DNA of 64,000 nucleotides from Clostridia bacterium (lineage in GTDB: Bacteria > Bacillota > Clostridia > Oscillospirales > Acutalibacteraceae), in assembly GCA_017624675.1 (NCBI GenBank), contig JAGAMO010000006.1, forward strand, positions 1 through 64,000, given 5' to 3'. The notes under the pieces were generated by a model. That model worked only from the letters and a program-made list of their open reading frames with translations. It did no database searches and was not told the DNA's origin. Of the stretch, positions 26,101 to 33,347 are shown one piece after another. The position numbers and the translations under genes were made by a program. Position 1 is the first letter of the stretch. Each line of letters begins with the position of its first letter.

Positions 26101-26547
26101 CCTTGTATCTATTTCCTCGCCTTGCGACAAGGTAAAGCGTGAAACCGCCAAAATCTCGGGTGGAACTGTGTATTGCAAGGCAGAATCAATAGAAAAGCAC
26201 ACAACGTCAAATGCCCCATCTGCAAGAGCAGATAGGGTGTCAGTTCTTTTGTGTTCGTATTCTTTTGAGTGACCCGTCAGGTTTTGAAGGCAATAGTCCC
26301 TCAGTGGAAAATTCAAGGCTTTAAGTCCTAACGAACTCAAGTCGCCCGTAAATTTAATGGCAGATGCTTCATCGCTTGTGATAACGGCACATTTGGTGTT
26401 TGTTTGGGCGAAAATGCTTTTAATAACAACCGCCTTGTGAATATCCGAAAGTCCCGTACAAGCCAAAGGCACACGCCCCACACTCACATCCTTCAAAAGC
26501 AATTTAAAATCGGGGTCGGAAGATAGAATTTTGTTTAAAAACTCCAT
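23119..26547 (-). CDS. mfd: Transcription-repair coupling factor Mfd
   Basis: A 1142-residue ATP-dependent DNA translocase that removes stalled RNA polymerase from lesions and recruits UvrA. The N-terminal UvrB-like region (1-300) contains RGGIFDIFP. The RNA polymerase interaction domain follows around 480-545 (LHRGDYVVHEAHGIGIFDGI). The helicase motifs are intact: Walker A GDVGFGKTEVALRAA, DEEQRFGV, LSATPIPRTLNMA and QLRGRVGRS. The C-terminal domain ends at the stop. Full length for the family. It lies 7 bases after pth, a common arrangement in Firmicutes. Confidence 0.97.
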   Translation of the reverse strand: MEFLNKILSSDPDFKLLLKDVSVGRVPLACTGLSDIHKAVVIKSIFAQTNTKCAVITSDEASAIKFTGDLSSLGLKALNFPLRDYCLQNLTGHSKEYEHKRTDTLSALADGAFDVVCFSIDSALQYTVPPEILAVSRFTLSQGEEIDTRLLTEKLLDAGYVRSEQCEGKGQFAVRGGIFDIFPITAENPVRIEFWGDEIDTLSFFDIETQRRTENTEKIEISPAKEILIAPQKLASILEEYKKTAKKLTESQLKILEEDIAGLQNGVSVSTDRYLPLIYPNGETIFDYIKNCQLYLCESGNILDRLKSMEIQQSADTESFLEEGILSSATAKLYLSGSEFFEKTENAVILENFPRTQYELKIKDIINFNFKGSTPWSGDINVLLEDIEYILSQKGKVVVLAGEKRAAKVLNDELCRRGIASVYSENPDEIQAGVTVTLGGVSGGFEIPSQRFLLVTHRYLGENIKKKRNRPKNAKEIGSLDELHRGDYVVHEAHGIGIFDGINRITNDGVTKDYIKIKYAKTDVLYVPVTQLDLVSRYIGAASENGGIKLNRLGGTEWQKTRTRVKKAVRDMAKQLTAIYAKRMSVKGYAFSPDTDLQNDFERRFEYDETEDQLRCINEIKADMERDIPMDRLLCGDVGFGKTEVALRAAFKCISEGKQCALLVPTTILAMQHYNTIIRRFGEMPVTVRLLNRFVTPKQQEKTIRELKNGRVDMVVGTHRLISKDVAFKNIGLVIIDEEQRFGVAQKERLKELYPFVDILTLSATPIPRTLNMAMSGLRDMSSIDEAPGDRHPVQTYVLEYNQGVIIDAINKEIRRGGQVYYLHNRVETIERCAAKLKQKLPDINIGVAHGKMSEDELTSIWKKLLEREIDVLVCTTIIETGVDVPNANTLIIEDADRMGLSQLHQLRGRVGRSPRRAYAYFCFGLNKQLSDVASKRLEAIREYTEFGSGFKIAMRDLEIRGAGSILGADQHGNMESVGYDMYLKLLSEAVNEENGAPESDDIPCTVDLNVSAHIPENYIESLSARLGIYKRIANIRCDEDASDVIDELCDRFGEPPQSVIGLIDIAILRNKAANAKIAEITSSGNMAVLHINSIEPETVHKLTEYFGNRFMINVMSKPVYTVRLEKGQKMFQLVAELGKAL

Positions 26548-26554
26548 AAAATCC

Positions 26555-27142
26555 TCATTTACTGTATTTATTCATAGCCGAGTCAATTCCCCGCTTTATA
26601 ATCTCCTCAATGGCTAAAACCGAATTTTTGAGAGCAATTTCAAGTTGTTCTTTGTCCTCATTCGGAAATTTGCCAAGAACCCAAGATGCTAAATCATAAT
26701 CGGGATGCGGTTTTTGACCCACACCGATTTTAACCCTCATAATGTCATCTGTTCCCATTAAAGCAAATATATCTTTAAGTCCGTTATGACCGCCGTGGCT
26801 TCCTTTTCGTCTTAGTCTAATCTTTCCCACATCTAAGGAAATATCATCGGAAATTATAATTATTCTATCATTTGGAATTTTAAAAAACTTGGAAATCTGC
26901 GAAACGGCAGTGCCCGAATTATTCATAAAATTCTGCGGCTTTGCAACCAAAACACGATTATTTCCTATCTGACACTCGCCATACAAGGCTTCCATTTTAC
27001 GCTTGTTATAGCTTCCACCGTTTTTCTCCATTAATAGGTCGGCAGACATAAAGCCTACATTGTGCCTTGTGTTTTCATATTGAAGTCCCACATTTCCAAG
27101 GCCTACAACTAAAAAATCATAGGTAGCTTTTTTGAAAATCAT
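26555..27142 (-). CDS. pth: Peptidyl-tRNA hydrolase Pth
   Basis: A 195-residue enzyme that releases peptides from prematurely dropped peptidyl-tRNA. FLVVGLGNVGLQYENTRHNVGFM near the start carries the catalytic histidine, followed by VAKPQNFMNNSG (conserved Asn) and ISDDISLDVGKIRLRRKGSHGGHNGLKDI with the catalytic aspartate region and the tRNA-contacting GGHNGL loop. The ATG at 27142 is preceded by GGAGG; a TTG four codons upstream overlaps that site and is rejected. First gene of the pth-mfd operon. Confidence 0.95.
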   Translation of the reverse strand: MIFKKATYDFLVVGLGNVGLQYENTRHNVGFMSADLLMEKNGGSYNKRKMEALYGECQIGNNRVLVAKPQNFMNNSGTAVSQISKFFKIPNDRIIIISDDISLDVGKIRLRRKGSHGGHNGLKDIFALMGTDDIMRVKIGVGQKPHPDYDLASWVLGKFPNEDKEQLEIALKNSVLAIEEIIKRGIDSAMNKYSK

Positions 27143-27159
27143 AAATACCTCCAAATTTA

Positions 27160-27215
27160 AAACAGCAGTAAAAATACTGCTGTTTAATTATAATATTAAA
27201 TTTAACCTTTGTAAA
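27160..27215 (-). promoter_or_regulatory. pth-mfd promoter and leader hairpin
   Basis: Minus strand TTTACA (27210-27215) and TATAAT (27187-27192), 17-base spacer. The transcript would start inside or just before an 11-pair hairpin, AAACAGCAGTA/TACTGCTGTTT at 27160-27185, so the stem would cap the 5' end. The hairpin may also be the degV terminator, as its minus-strand continuation is T-rich. Confidence 0.6.
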
Positions 27216-27222
27216 GTGTTTT

Positions 27223-28050
27223 TTAAGACTCAAAACCTATCAAAACACCGCCAAGTTCGGCATAAAAACTGCAAAGACCCGTGCAAGAAATAATTTCTAT
27301 ATCACATTCGGGGTATCTATCTTTTATTTTATTTTTGAGAATGCTTGCCGACTCTTCATTTTGGCAATGTGCTATACGCACCTTACCGCCCTTATAACCC
27401 ATCTCAAGCATATCATTTTTAAGTGTTTCAAGGGTTTTATCCTTACCTTTACACTTGTGCATTGTTTTAAGGTGTCCGTCTTCAGCCATTCCTGTGATTC
27501 TGATACCCAAAACACCCGCAATTTTTGCAACAGCAGGATTTACTCTGCCGTTTTTAGCAAGGTTATTAAGATTTCTTAAAGCGAAAATCAAATTTGTGGT
27601 TTTTTTGTATTCTTCAATTTTCTCCTTAATTTCATCAAATGAAAAACCGCTATCTGCCAGTTCTGCAAGTTTTTCGATTATAAGCTGCATTTCGGGACCG
27701 GTAGACAAACTATCAATAACATATATGTTGCCGTTAGGATTTTGAAGCATATAATCCTCTGCCGCATTTTGTGCCGCAGAATAACTGCCCGAAAGGTGTT
27801 TTGTTATAGTCAAGGCAAATATATTCTCTTCTCCCTCAAAAGCCTCTGCCCATTCAAAAGCATTAGGACAAGAGGTGGAAAATCTTTCGCGGCTGGAATA
27901 CATTGTGTTTATCATATCGCCAACATCCAAGCCCGGAGCATCAATATATTCCTTTGTTTCTGAAATAATTTTCAAAGACACAAACTTATAATTTAACTTT
28001 TCAAATTCAAATATATTTGATGAAGAATCAGATACAACTGTTATTTTCAA
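27223..28050 (-). CDS. DegV family fatty-acid-binding protein
   Basis: A protein of about 275 residues of the DegV fold, which binds a fatty acid between two domains and in some Gram-positives delivers it to FakA. The family opening ITVVSDSSSNI, the ligand loop FSTSCPNAFEW, LSGSYSAAQNAAEDY and IYVIDSLSTGPEMQ are clear. Start choice: the TTG at 28050 lies seven bases after GAAGG and gives the usual DegV N-terminus. An ATG at 28080 has no ribosome-binding site and lies in a short duplicated sequence, and an ATG at 28056 is too close to the site. A perfect-consensus promoter lies upstream. Confidence 0.88.
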   Translation of the reverse strand: MKITVVSDSSSNIFEFEKLNYKFVSLKIISETKEYIDAPGLDVGDMINTMYSSRERFSTSCPNAFEWAEAFEGEENIFALTITKHLSGSYSAAQNAAEDYMLQNPNGNIYVIDSLSTGPEMQLIIEKLAELADSGFSFDEIKEKIEEYKKTTNLIFALRNLNNLAKNGRVNPAVAKIAGVLGIRITGMAEDGHLKTMHKCKGKDKTLETLKNDMLEMGYKGGKVRIAHCQNEESASILKNKIKDRYPECDIEIISCTGLCSFYAELGGVLIGFES

Positions 28051-28062
28051 AACCATACCTTC

Positions 28063-28164
28063 TTTTAAAAACTTTGTCATAGGTTATTGAAAAACCGATG
28101 CCAAACAAATTATAAACTATAGCATATATCTTGTCAAGAGTTTTTTAAAAACTTATCATAGGTT
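28063..28164. repeat. Pair of short direct repeats flanking the degV promoter
   Basis: TTTTAAAAACTT..TCATAGGTT occurs at 28063-28085 and again at 28143-28164, differing by a one-base gap and one mismatch. The copies lie 80 bases apart and enclose the degV -10 and -35 region. Confidence 0.6.
28109..28137 (-). promoter_or_regulatory. Consensus promoter of degV
   Basis: Minus strand TTGACA (28132-28137) and TATAAT (28109-28114), spacer exactly 17: a perfect sigma-A consensus. Confidence 0.85.
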
Positions 28165-28169
28165 TTGCC

Positions 28170-28198
28170 TTGACAAACTCTTAGGTGTGATGTAAACT
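28170..28198 (+). promoter_or_regulatory. Promoter of the DUF1836 gene
   Basis: TTGACA at 28170-28175 and TAAACT at 28193-28198 with 17 bases between, shortly before the SD GGAGG and ATG at 28222. Confidence 0.7.
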
Positions 28199-28221
28199 GT
28201 TATGGAAGGAGGGCATAAAAA

Positions 28222-28737
28222 ATGATTTACTCCCAAAACAGCGAGTTAGTTGAAGCTATAAAAGATTTTCATTTGCCTAAATACAATGAAATTCCTAATG
28301 TTGGTTTATATCTTGAACAAACCTCTAAATATATAACCGATGCTTTATCTCCCCTTTTCCCAAATGCAATAACAGGTTCTATGATTTCTAACTATGTAAA
28401 AAAAGGTCTTGTTAGCAACCCTGTAAAAAAACAGTATGACCGCGAACAAATTGCATACCTTATATTTATCGCGGTAGTTAAAAATGTTATTTCTATGGAC
28501 GATATAAAACTTTGCATTGATATACAAAAGAAAAGCTACAAAAGTGTTGTGGCATATACCTACTTTGCCGAAGAATTAGAAACACTTATTTCTTATGTAT
28601 TCGGTCAAACAACATTGTCTGAGGAAAGAGGTCTTGAACTCGACAGTGAGAAAAGAATGCTCCGCAATATTATTATTACCGTTGCGCACAAAATTTATCT
28701 CGAAAAATACTTTAATTTGATGGATGAAAAAAAATAA
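28222..28737 (+). CDS. DUF1836 domain protein
   Basis: A 171-residue soluble protein of the DUF1836 family, common in Clostridia. The central TGSMISNYVKKGLVSNPVKK and YDREQIAYLIFIAVVKNVISMDDI are its signature and look like a winged or MerR-like helix-turn-helix, so a DNA-binding role is likely but not established. SD GGAGG lies upstream. It is transcribed divergently from degV and sits immediately before the tRNA-Met/tRNA-Glu unit, which has its own promoter. Confidence 0.8.
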   Translation: MIYSQNSELVEAIKDFHLPKYNEIPNVGLYLEQTSKYITDALSPLFPNAITGSMISNYVKKGLVSNPVKKQYDREQIAYLIFIAVVKNVISMDDIKLCIDIQKKSYKSVVAYTYFAEELETLISYVFGQTTLSEERGLELDSEKRMLRNIIITVAHKIYLEKYFNLMDEKK

Positions 28738-28746
28738 AATTTAGTA

Positions 28747-28775
28747 TTGACAAAAGTCGACTTGTTCGCTATAAT
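28747..28775 (+). promoter_or_regulatory. Promoter of the tRNA-Met/tRNA-Glu unit
   Basis: TTGACA at 28747-28752 and TATAAT at 28770-28775, spacer 17: perfect consensus, 21 bases before the first tRNA. Confidence 0.9.
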
Positions 28776-28795
28776 ATACAAGTCGCTTTAAATTT

Positions 28796-28872
28796 GGCTG
28801 TATAGCTCAGTTGGCTAGAGCATGCGGTTCATACCCGCAGTGTCACCGGTTCGAATCCAGTTACAGCCACCA
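28796..28872 (+). tRNA. tRNA-Met (CAT)
   Basis: Seven-pair acceptor GGCTGTA/TACAGCC, D arm GCTC/GAGC, anticodon stem TGCGG/CCGCA with loop TTCATAC (anticodon CAT), T loop TTCGAAT and an encoded CCA at 28870-28872. One mismatch appears in the T stem. The first base pair is a normal G-C, so this looks like an elongator Met tRNA or a CAT tRNA later modified for Ile, rather than the initiator. Confidence 0.93.
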
Positions 28873-28971
28873 GCCGAGAGGCTCGGCACCCAATCTGTCT
28901 TAAGTCTTGTTTTGACTAAAATCATTGACTCGACCGTAAGTTAAATTTGGGTGGCAAACCTCAAGCGCTTT
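28873..28971 (+). other. Structured spacer between two tRNAs
   Basis: Directly after the CCA of tRNA-Met comes a small hairpin GCCGAG/CTCGGC (28873-28887). Then CACCCAA (28887-28893) can pair with TTGGGTG (28947-28953), enclosing AGTC/GACT. It lies within one transcript with the two tRNAs and may guide RNase processing. No ORF. Confidence 0.4.
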
Positions 28972-29047
28972 GGCCCGGTGGTCAAGAGGCCTAAGACACC
29001 GCCCTTTCACGGCGGTAACACGGGTTCGAATCCCGTCCGGGTCACCA
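28972..29047 (+). tRNA. tRNA-Glu (TTC)
   Basis: Acceptor GGCCCGG/CCGGGTC, anticodon stem CCGCC/GGCGG with loop CTTTCAC (anticodon TTC), T arm CGGGTTCGAATCCCG and an encoded CCA at 29045-29047. Transcribed from the same promoter as tRNA-Met. Confidence 0.95.
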
Positions 29048-29086
29048 AAATCCCGTTCTCGAAAGAGAGCGGGATTTTTACTTTTA
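29048..29086 (+). terminator. Terminator of the tRNA-Met/tRNA-Glu unit
   Basis: AAATCCCG...CTC/GAG...CGGGATTT stem with a GAAA loop, followed by TTTACTTTT. The same AAATCC...GGATTTTTACTTT frame recurs after the other two tRNA units of the window. Confidence 0.85.
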
Positions 29087-29108
29087 AATCAAACATAAGG
29101 AGATTTGC

Positions 29109-29780
29109 ATGACAACAAAATTATTCATACAAGCAATTTCAAAATTTTTGTTAGGCATTTTTTTGGTTGCTTTGTTAATTTTCTTGCCCGCAGGTACTTT
29201 GCGTTTTGCAAACGGTTGGCTATTTATCGCTATTTTATTTATTCCTATGCTTATTGCAGGGATTGTAATGATGTTTAAAAACCCCGAATTATTAAAAAAA
29301 CGACTTGACGCAAAAGAAAAAGAGCGCGAACAGGATATTGTTGTAAAGCTCAGCGGACTTATGTTTTTAATAGGTTTTATAGTTGCGGGTTTGACTCTCC
29401 GTTTTGGTTGGTATTCCCTGCCAAAAGGTATTGTTATTGCTTCCTCAATTTTATTCCTTAGTGCATATATTTTATATGCCGAGGTTTTGAGAGAAAATAC
29501 ATATTTAAGCCGCACCATTAAGGTGGAAGAAAATCAAAAAGTTATTGATACAGGTCTTTACTCCATTGTGAGACATCCTATGTATAGCATTACCTTGATT
29601 TTATTTTTATCAATGCCTTTGGTACTTGGCTCTATTTATTCTTTTTTAATTTTTCTTGCCTACCCTTTTATAATTGCCAAACGAATTAAAAACGAAGAAA
29701 AATTACTCGAAAATGAGCTTGATGGCTATAAAGAATACAAACAAAAAGTCAAATACCGATTAATTCCGTTTATTTGGTAA
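29109..29780 (+). CDS. Isoprenylcysteine/phospholipid methyltransferase-like membrane protein
   Basis: A 223-residue integral membrane protein with about five helices. The C-terminal signature GLYSIVRHPMYSITLIL followed by AKRIKNEEKLLENELDGYKEYKQKVKYRLIPFIW is that of the ICMT/PEMT-like family, membrane methyltransferases using S-adenosylmethionine. Bacterial members have largely unknown substrates. SD AAGGAG precedes the start. It is a single gene with a terminator about 60 bases downstream. The family call is firm; the substrate is not known. Confidence 0.8.
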   Translation: MTTKLFIQAISKFLLGIFLVALLIFLPAGTLRFANGWLFIAILFIPMLIAGIVMMFKNPELLKKRLDAKEKEREQDIVVKLSGLMFLIGFIVAGLTLRFGWYSLPKGIVIASSILFLSAYILYAEVLRENTYLSRTIKVEENQKVIDTGLYSIVRHPMYSITLILFLSMPLVLGSIYSFLIFLAYPFIIAKRIKNEEKLLENELDGYKEYKQKVKYRLIPFIW

Positions 29781-29838
29781 TCCTTCTAATCAGTGACTGC
29801 ATAAATCTTTTATCTTAAAATTCATCTAACAACTAAAT

Positions 29839-29868
29839 AAAAAGGTCGCAAAATTGCGACCTTTTTTG
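29839..29868. terminator. Bidirectional terminator
   Basis: AAAAAGGTCGCAA and TTGCGACCTTTTTT form a stem of about ten pairs between the convergent methyltransferase-like and nucleotidyltransferase genes. Confidence 0.85.
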
Positions 29869-29871
29869 TAT

Positions 29872-30753
29872 TTACAGACCTTCATAAAGTCCGTCATTAA
29901 TTTTTTTAGTTATAGCATCAACCACAACCTGTTTATCTTCCTTATATGTAACGCCATACCATTTATCTTCTGCAACAAGAACTTGTACATCTTTTTCGCC
30001 CTTTTCAATTCTTTCGGAAACTACCGAAGGCAGATAATATTCAGATTTCGGAACATTGATTTTTTCATCCAAGAACTTTTTAAAGCCCGTTTCAATATAT
30101 CCGAACACATCGGTTCTGAATCCCCAAAGATTCATAGAAACCACTGTGTCCTCAGGTAATTTCGTCCAAGTTTGACCATCGTCTTCAGTATACTTACAGT
30201 CCATAATTTTTGTTCTTTCGGTTACTGTTTTAAGTTTTCCGTTTTCTATCTCACAAACGCCTCTTGAAACATAGCCGTTTTCGGTTAGGGTGTTTGCCAA
30301 ACGGAATCCAACCATTGCATAATCGGGTGTGTCAGAATTCAAGAAATCTGCCATTTGCTTAAATGCCGAAGGACCGTAATAATCATCGGCATTGATAACT
30401 GCAAAAGGCTCGTTTACTAATTCTTTACAGCAAAGAATTGCATGAGCTGTGCCCCAAGGTTTTTCACGCTCGGCAGGGCAATTGTAACCTGCGGGGAGCT
30501 TATCTATCTCTTGAAAAGCGTATTCAACCTTTACACGATTAGCTATTCTCTTGCCAACCATTTCTTTAAAATCTTTTTCTATTGCGTGTTTGATAACGAA
30601 AACAACCTTTGTAAAACCCGCTTCCACAGCATCATAAACCGAGAAATCTAACAAAACCTCTCCGTTAGGTCCGATAGGCTCAATTTGTTTAAGTCCGCCA
30701 AAGCGGCTTCCCATACCTGCCGCCATAACAACCAATGTAATATCTTTTTTCAT
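29872..30753 (-). CDS. Sugar nucleotidyltransferase-like protein
   Basis: A 293-residue GT-A fold nucleotidyltransferase. LVVMAAGMGSRFGGLKQIEPIGPNGEVLLDFS is the NTP-binding loop, and PWGTAHAILCCKELVNEPFAVINADDYYG contains the substrate loop and the metal-binding aspartates. It resembles GlmU/GalU-type enzymes joining a nucleotide to a sugar phosphate, but belongs to a subgroup often found near sugar kinases. The C-terminus (KWYGVTYKEDKQVVVDAI) is conserved in that subgroup. It is separated by one base from the pyridoxamine kinase gene upstream, suggesting co-transcription. Substrate unknown. Confidence 0.8.
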   Translation of the reverse strand: MKKDITLVVMAAGMGSRFGGLKQIEPIGPNGEVLLDFSVYDAVEAGFTKVVFVIKHAIEKDFKEMVGKRIANRVKVEYAFQEIDKLPAGYNCPAEREKPWGTAHAILCCKELVNEPFAVINADDYYGPSAFKQMADFLNSDTPDYAMVGFRLANTLTENGYVSRGVCEIENGKLKTVTERTKIMDCKYTEDDGQTWTKLPEDTVVSMNLWGFRTDVFGYIETGFKKFLDEKINVPKSEYYLPSVVSERIEKGEKDVQVLVAEDKWYGVTYKEDKQVVVDAITKKINDGLYEGL

Positions 30754-30754
30754 A

Positions 30755-31570
30755 TCAAAGTCCCCTTTTCAAAAGTTTTTCAAAATTCAATCCGTTTCGT
30801 TCGGGAATATTATCATTAATAGTTTTTTTAATTGCTTTTCCAATAAAAGCAGACGCTTTTTTGACCGCTTTTTTGATAGGAACACCTTTTAAAATAAGTC
30901 CAAAAACCAAAGAGGCAAATATATCGCCTGTTCCGTGGAAATTTTGAGAGATTTTTTTAGAATATACTTCGTAACAATTTTCTGAATCGAAAATCAAAGC
31001 ACCAATTTTTTTACCTCTCTCAATTCCCGTTATTATAACCTTTGCTTTTGTGATATTGTAAAGCTTTACAGCCAGAGAAATAATCTTATCAGTATTGGCA
31101 TCTTCATCATACTTCTCACCGCAAAGCAAAAACGTTTCGGTTAGATTGGGGGTTATAATGTCCGCCTTTTTGCAAAGATTTAACATTTCCTTTGCAAAAT
31201 CATTGGTTATGCCTGAAAACAGTTTGCCATTATCTCCCAAAACAGGGTCAACAAGTACAAGAGACTTTTCAGCCTTTATAGCATCAATTTCATTTGTGAA
31301 ATTAACTATTTGCTCTAAATCTCCGAAATATCCTGTGTATATTCCATCAAAACAAAGATTTTCTTTTTTAAAATGCTCTATTGCATTCATTGAAAAATAA
31401 GTTGTCTCAAGTTTTTGTGGCTCTCCGAAACCGCCTGTGTGGGTCGAAAGCAAAACCGTTGGCAACACCGACAATGAAATACCCAAAGACGAAATCAAGG
31501 GCAAAGCCTCGCTTAAAGAACACTTTCCGTGACACGCCAAGGATTGCACTGATAAAGCTGTTTTTTGCAT
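30755..31570 (-). CDS. pdxY: Pyridoxamine/pyridoxal kinase (PdxY-like)
   Basis: A 271-residue ribokinase-fold enzyme that phosphorylates pyridoxal, pyridoxamine or pyridoxine in vitamin B6 salvage. LSVQSLACHGKCSLSEALPLISSLG matches the PdxY/PdxK opening, LLSTHTGGF the substrate region, DPVLGDNGKLF and ITPNLTETFLLCG the middle motifs, and FHGTGDIFASLVFG the anion hole and catalytic aspartate (GTGD). Length fits the short Clostridial form. Part of a minus-strand run with nth upstream and a nucleotidyltransferase gene downstream. Confidence 0.87.
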   Translation of the reverse strand: MQKTALSVQSLACHGKCSLSEALPLISSLGISLSVLPTVLLSTHTGGFGEPQKLETTYFSMNAIEHFKKENLCFDGIYTGYFGDLEQIVNFTNEIDAIKAEKSLVLVDPVLGDNGKLFSGITNDFAKEMLNLCKKADIITPNLTETFLLCGEKYDEDANTDKIISLAVKLYNITKAKVIITGIERGKKIGALIFDSENCYEVYSKKISQNFHGTGDIFASLVFGLILKGVPIKKAVKKASAFIGKAIKKTINDNIPERNGLNFEKLLKRGL

Positions 31571-31574
31571 TTTA

Positions 31575-32198
31575 TCACCTCTTAGGGCAAATTTGGTTTA
31601 GCGGACATTTATCGCATTTAGGTGTTCTTGCAACACAAATATCTCTGCCAAACAAAACCGTTCTGTGGCAGAAATCATTTGATTTTTCGGGTGGCAAAAG
31701 TTTTCTCATTTCCCTTTCAACCTGTAACGGATTTGTGGTGTCAACAAATCCTAAACGGTTGCAAATTCTAATAAAATGAGTATCGGTAACAACGGCGGGT
31801 TTGCCGTATATATCGCCGCAAACAAGATTAGCGGTTTTTCTGCCAACACCCGAAAGCTTGATTAATTCTTCGATACTGTCGGGTACAATTCCGCCGTAAT
31901 CTTCGGTTATAGACTTGCCTATCTCCACCAAATCTTTAGCCTTTGTTTTATAAAGACCGCAAGTTTTTATGAGTTCCTCTACCCTTTTAATGTCTGCATT
32001 CGCCATTTTTTCGGCGGTTGGGAATTCCTTAAAAAGGTCGGGTGTTACCATATTAACACGCTTATCGGTACACTGTGCCGAAAGGCGCGTTGCAATAAGA
32101 AGCTGAAACGCGTCCTTATAATCAAGTGAGCAAATAGCGTCGGGATAAAGCTTTTCCAGAGTCTCTACCGCCGCTAAAACTCTTTCTTTTTTACGCAT
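31575..32198 (-). CDS. nth: Endonuclease III
   Basis: A 207-residue DNA glycosylase/AP lyase that removes oxidised pyrimidines. The helix-hairpin-helix IKLSGVGRKTANLV contains the catalytic lysine, and VVTDTHFIRICNRLGF has the catalytic aspartate. The C-terminal 4Fe-4S ligands follow the C-x6-C-x2-C-x5-C pattern in CVARTPKCDKCPLNQIC. All key residues are present. The start overlaps the end of the EIIC-like gene by 8 bases. Confidence 0.95.
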   Translation of the reverse strand: MRKKERVLAAVETLEKLYPDAICSLDYKDAFQLLIATRLSAQCTDKRVNMVTPDLFKEFPTAEKMANADIKRVEELIKTCGLYKTKAKDLVEIGKSITEDYGGIVPDSIEELIKLSGVGRKTANLVCGDIYGKPAVVTDTHFIRICNRLGFVDTTNPLQVEREMRKLLPPEKSNDFCHRTVLFGRDICVARTPKCDKCPLNQICPKR

Positions 32199-33234
32199 TT
32201 AATTTTAAATCTCCAAACTTAATAAGACCCATTTTTCTCATGCCCTCAGCAATAGCAAGTGTTAAAGCAGCAGGTAGAATAAAATGCATTGCAATGATTT
32301 CAAGCAAGGCTACAACGGAAGATACACCACCTGCAACCATGCTGTCATAAGCCATAAACTGACCTACCAAACCTGCAGAGCCCATACCTGAGCCTACAGG
32401 ATTGCTCACCATCTTTAAAAGGCAAGAAGCAACGGGGGCCAAAATTGCACTTGAGAGTACGGGAGGCACCCATAAAATTGGTTTTTTAACAAGGTTTGGT
32501 ACCTGAAGCATTGAGGTGCCAAGTCCTTGAGCCACAAGACCACCGAATTTATTTTCTCTATAACTCATAACAGCAAAGCCCACCATATTACAGCAACAAC
32601 CGATTGTCGCAGCACCAGCGGCAAGACCGTTAATTCCCATTGAAACGCCGATAGCGGCAGAGGAAATAGGAAGTGTTAGAATCACACCCATCAAAACGGA
32701 AATTGCAATTCCACCGAAGAAAGGATATTTTTCAACATTAATATTGACAAGATTTCCAATCCATACCATAGCATTTGTTATGTAAGGTCCAACAAAGAAA
32801 CCTGCGGCAGCACCTGTTAAAATACAGCAAAGAGGGGTAACAATTATATCCATCTTTGTTTTTCCTGCAACCATTGTGCCAATTTCTATAGCAACATAAG
32901 CCGCAATAAATGCGCCTAAAGGCTCGCCGGGTTTACCAACCACAAACGACTCATTCATAAGATTGGGGAAAGCACCTATCATACCGCAAACACCCGCGCA
33001 AACAGTAGTTAGTGGCGAGGATTTGAGTTTACACGCAACGCCGACACCGATTCCTGCACCTGTTAATGTTTTTGCAACATTACCCATTGCGGTTAAATAT
33101 TCTGCAAAAGCATTATTACCTAAAAGAGACGCAATTTGACAGATTATTGTGCCGATAATAAGCGTAGAAAAAAGTCCAAGAGCCATTCCCGAAAGACCGT
33201 CAATAAAAATCCTGTTTAAATACTTCTTGAGCAT
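32191..33234 (-). CDS. PTS EIIC-like membrane protein (PF13303 type)
   Basis: A 347-residue glycine-rich membrane protein with around ten helices. FIDGLSGMALGLFSTLIIGTI and MGINGLAAGAATIGCCCNMVGFAVMSY fit the PTS_EIIC_2 family, which lacks the EIIB and EIIA domains needed for phosphorylation and is not next to any PTS gene here. It may transport without phosphorylation or be a regulator. It is the first gene of a minus-strand group with nth, which it overlaps by 8 bases; that link may be positional only. Confidence 0.7.
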   Translation of the reverse strand: MLKKYLNRIFIDGLSGMALGLFSTLIIGTIICQIASLLGNNAFAEYLTAMGNVAKTLTGAGIGVGVACKLKSSPLTTVCAGVCGMIGAFPNLMNESFVVGKPGEPLGAFIAAYVAIEIGTMVAGKTKMDIIVTPLCCILTGAAAGFFVGPYITNAMVWIGNLVNINVEKYPFFGGIAISVLMGVILTLPISSAAIGVSMGINGLAAGAATIGCCCNMVGFAVMSYRENKFGGLVAQGLGTSMLQVPNLVKKPILWVPPVLSSAILAPVASCLLKMVSNPVGSGMGSAGLVGQFMAYDSMVAGGVSSVVALLEIIAMHFILPAALTLAIAEGMRKMGLIKFGDLKLNA

Positions 33235-33301
33235 TTTGAAACTTCCTTTTCAGGTTTTTTCACTATTATAACAAAATATATCTTATTTTACAATAGTTTA
33301 C

Positions 33302-33330
33302 TTGTTTTTTATTGGGGTTTATGATATACT
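33302..33330 (+). promoter_or_regulatory. Promoter of the RuvX-MurF-Ddl gene cluster
   Basis: TTGTTT at 33302-33307 and TATACT at 33325-33330, spacer 17, 18 bases before the first start codon. Confidence 0.6.
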
Positions 33331-33347
33331 TTATTTTGGTGATTTAT

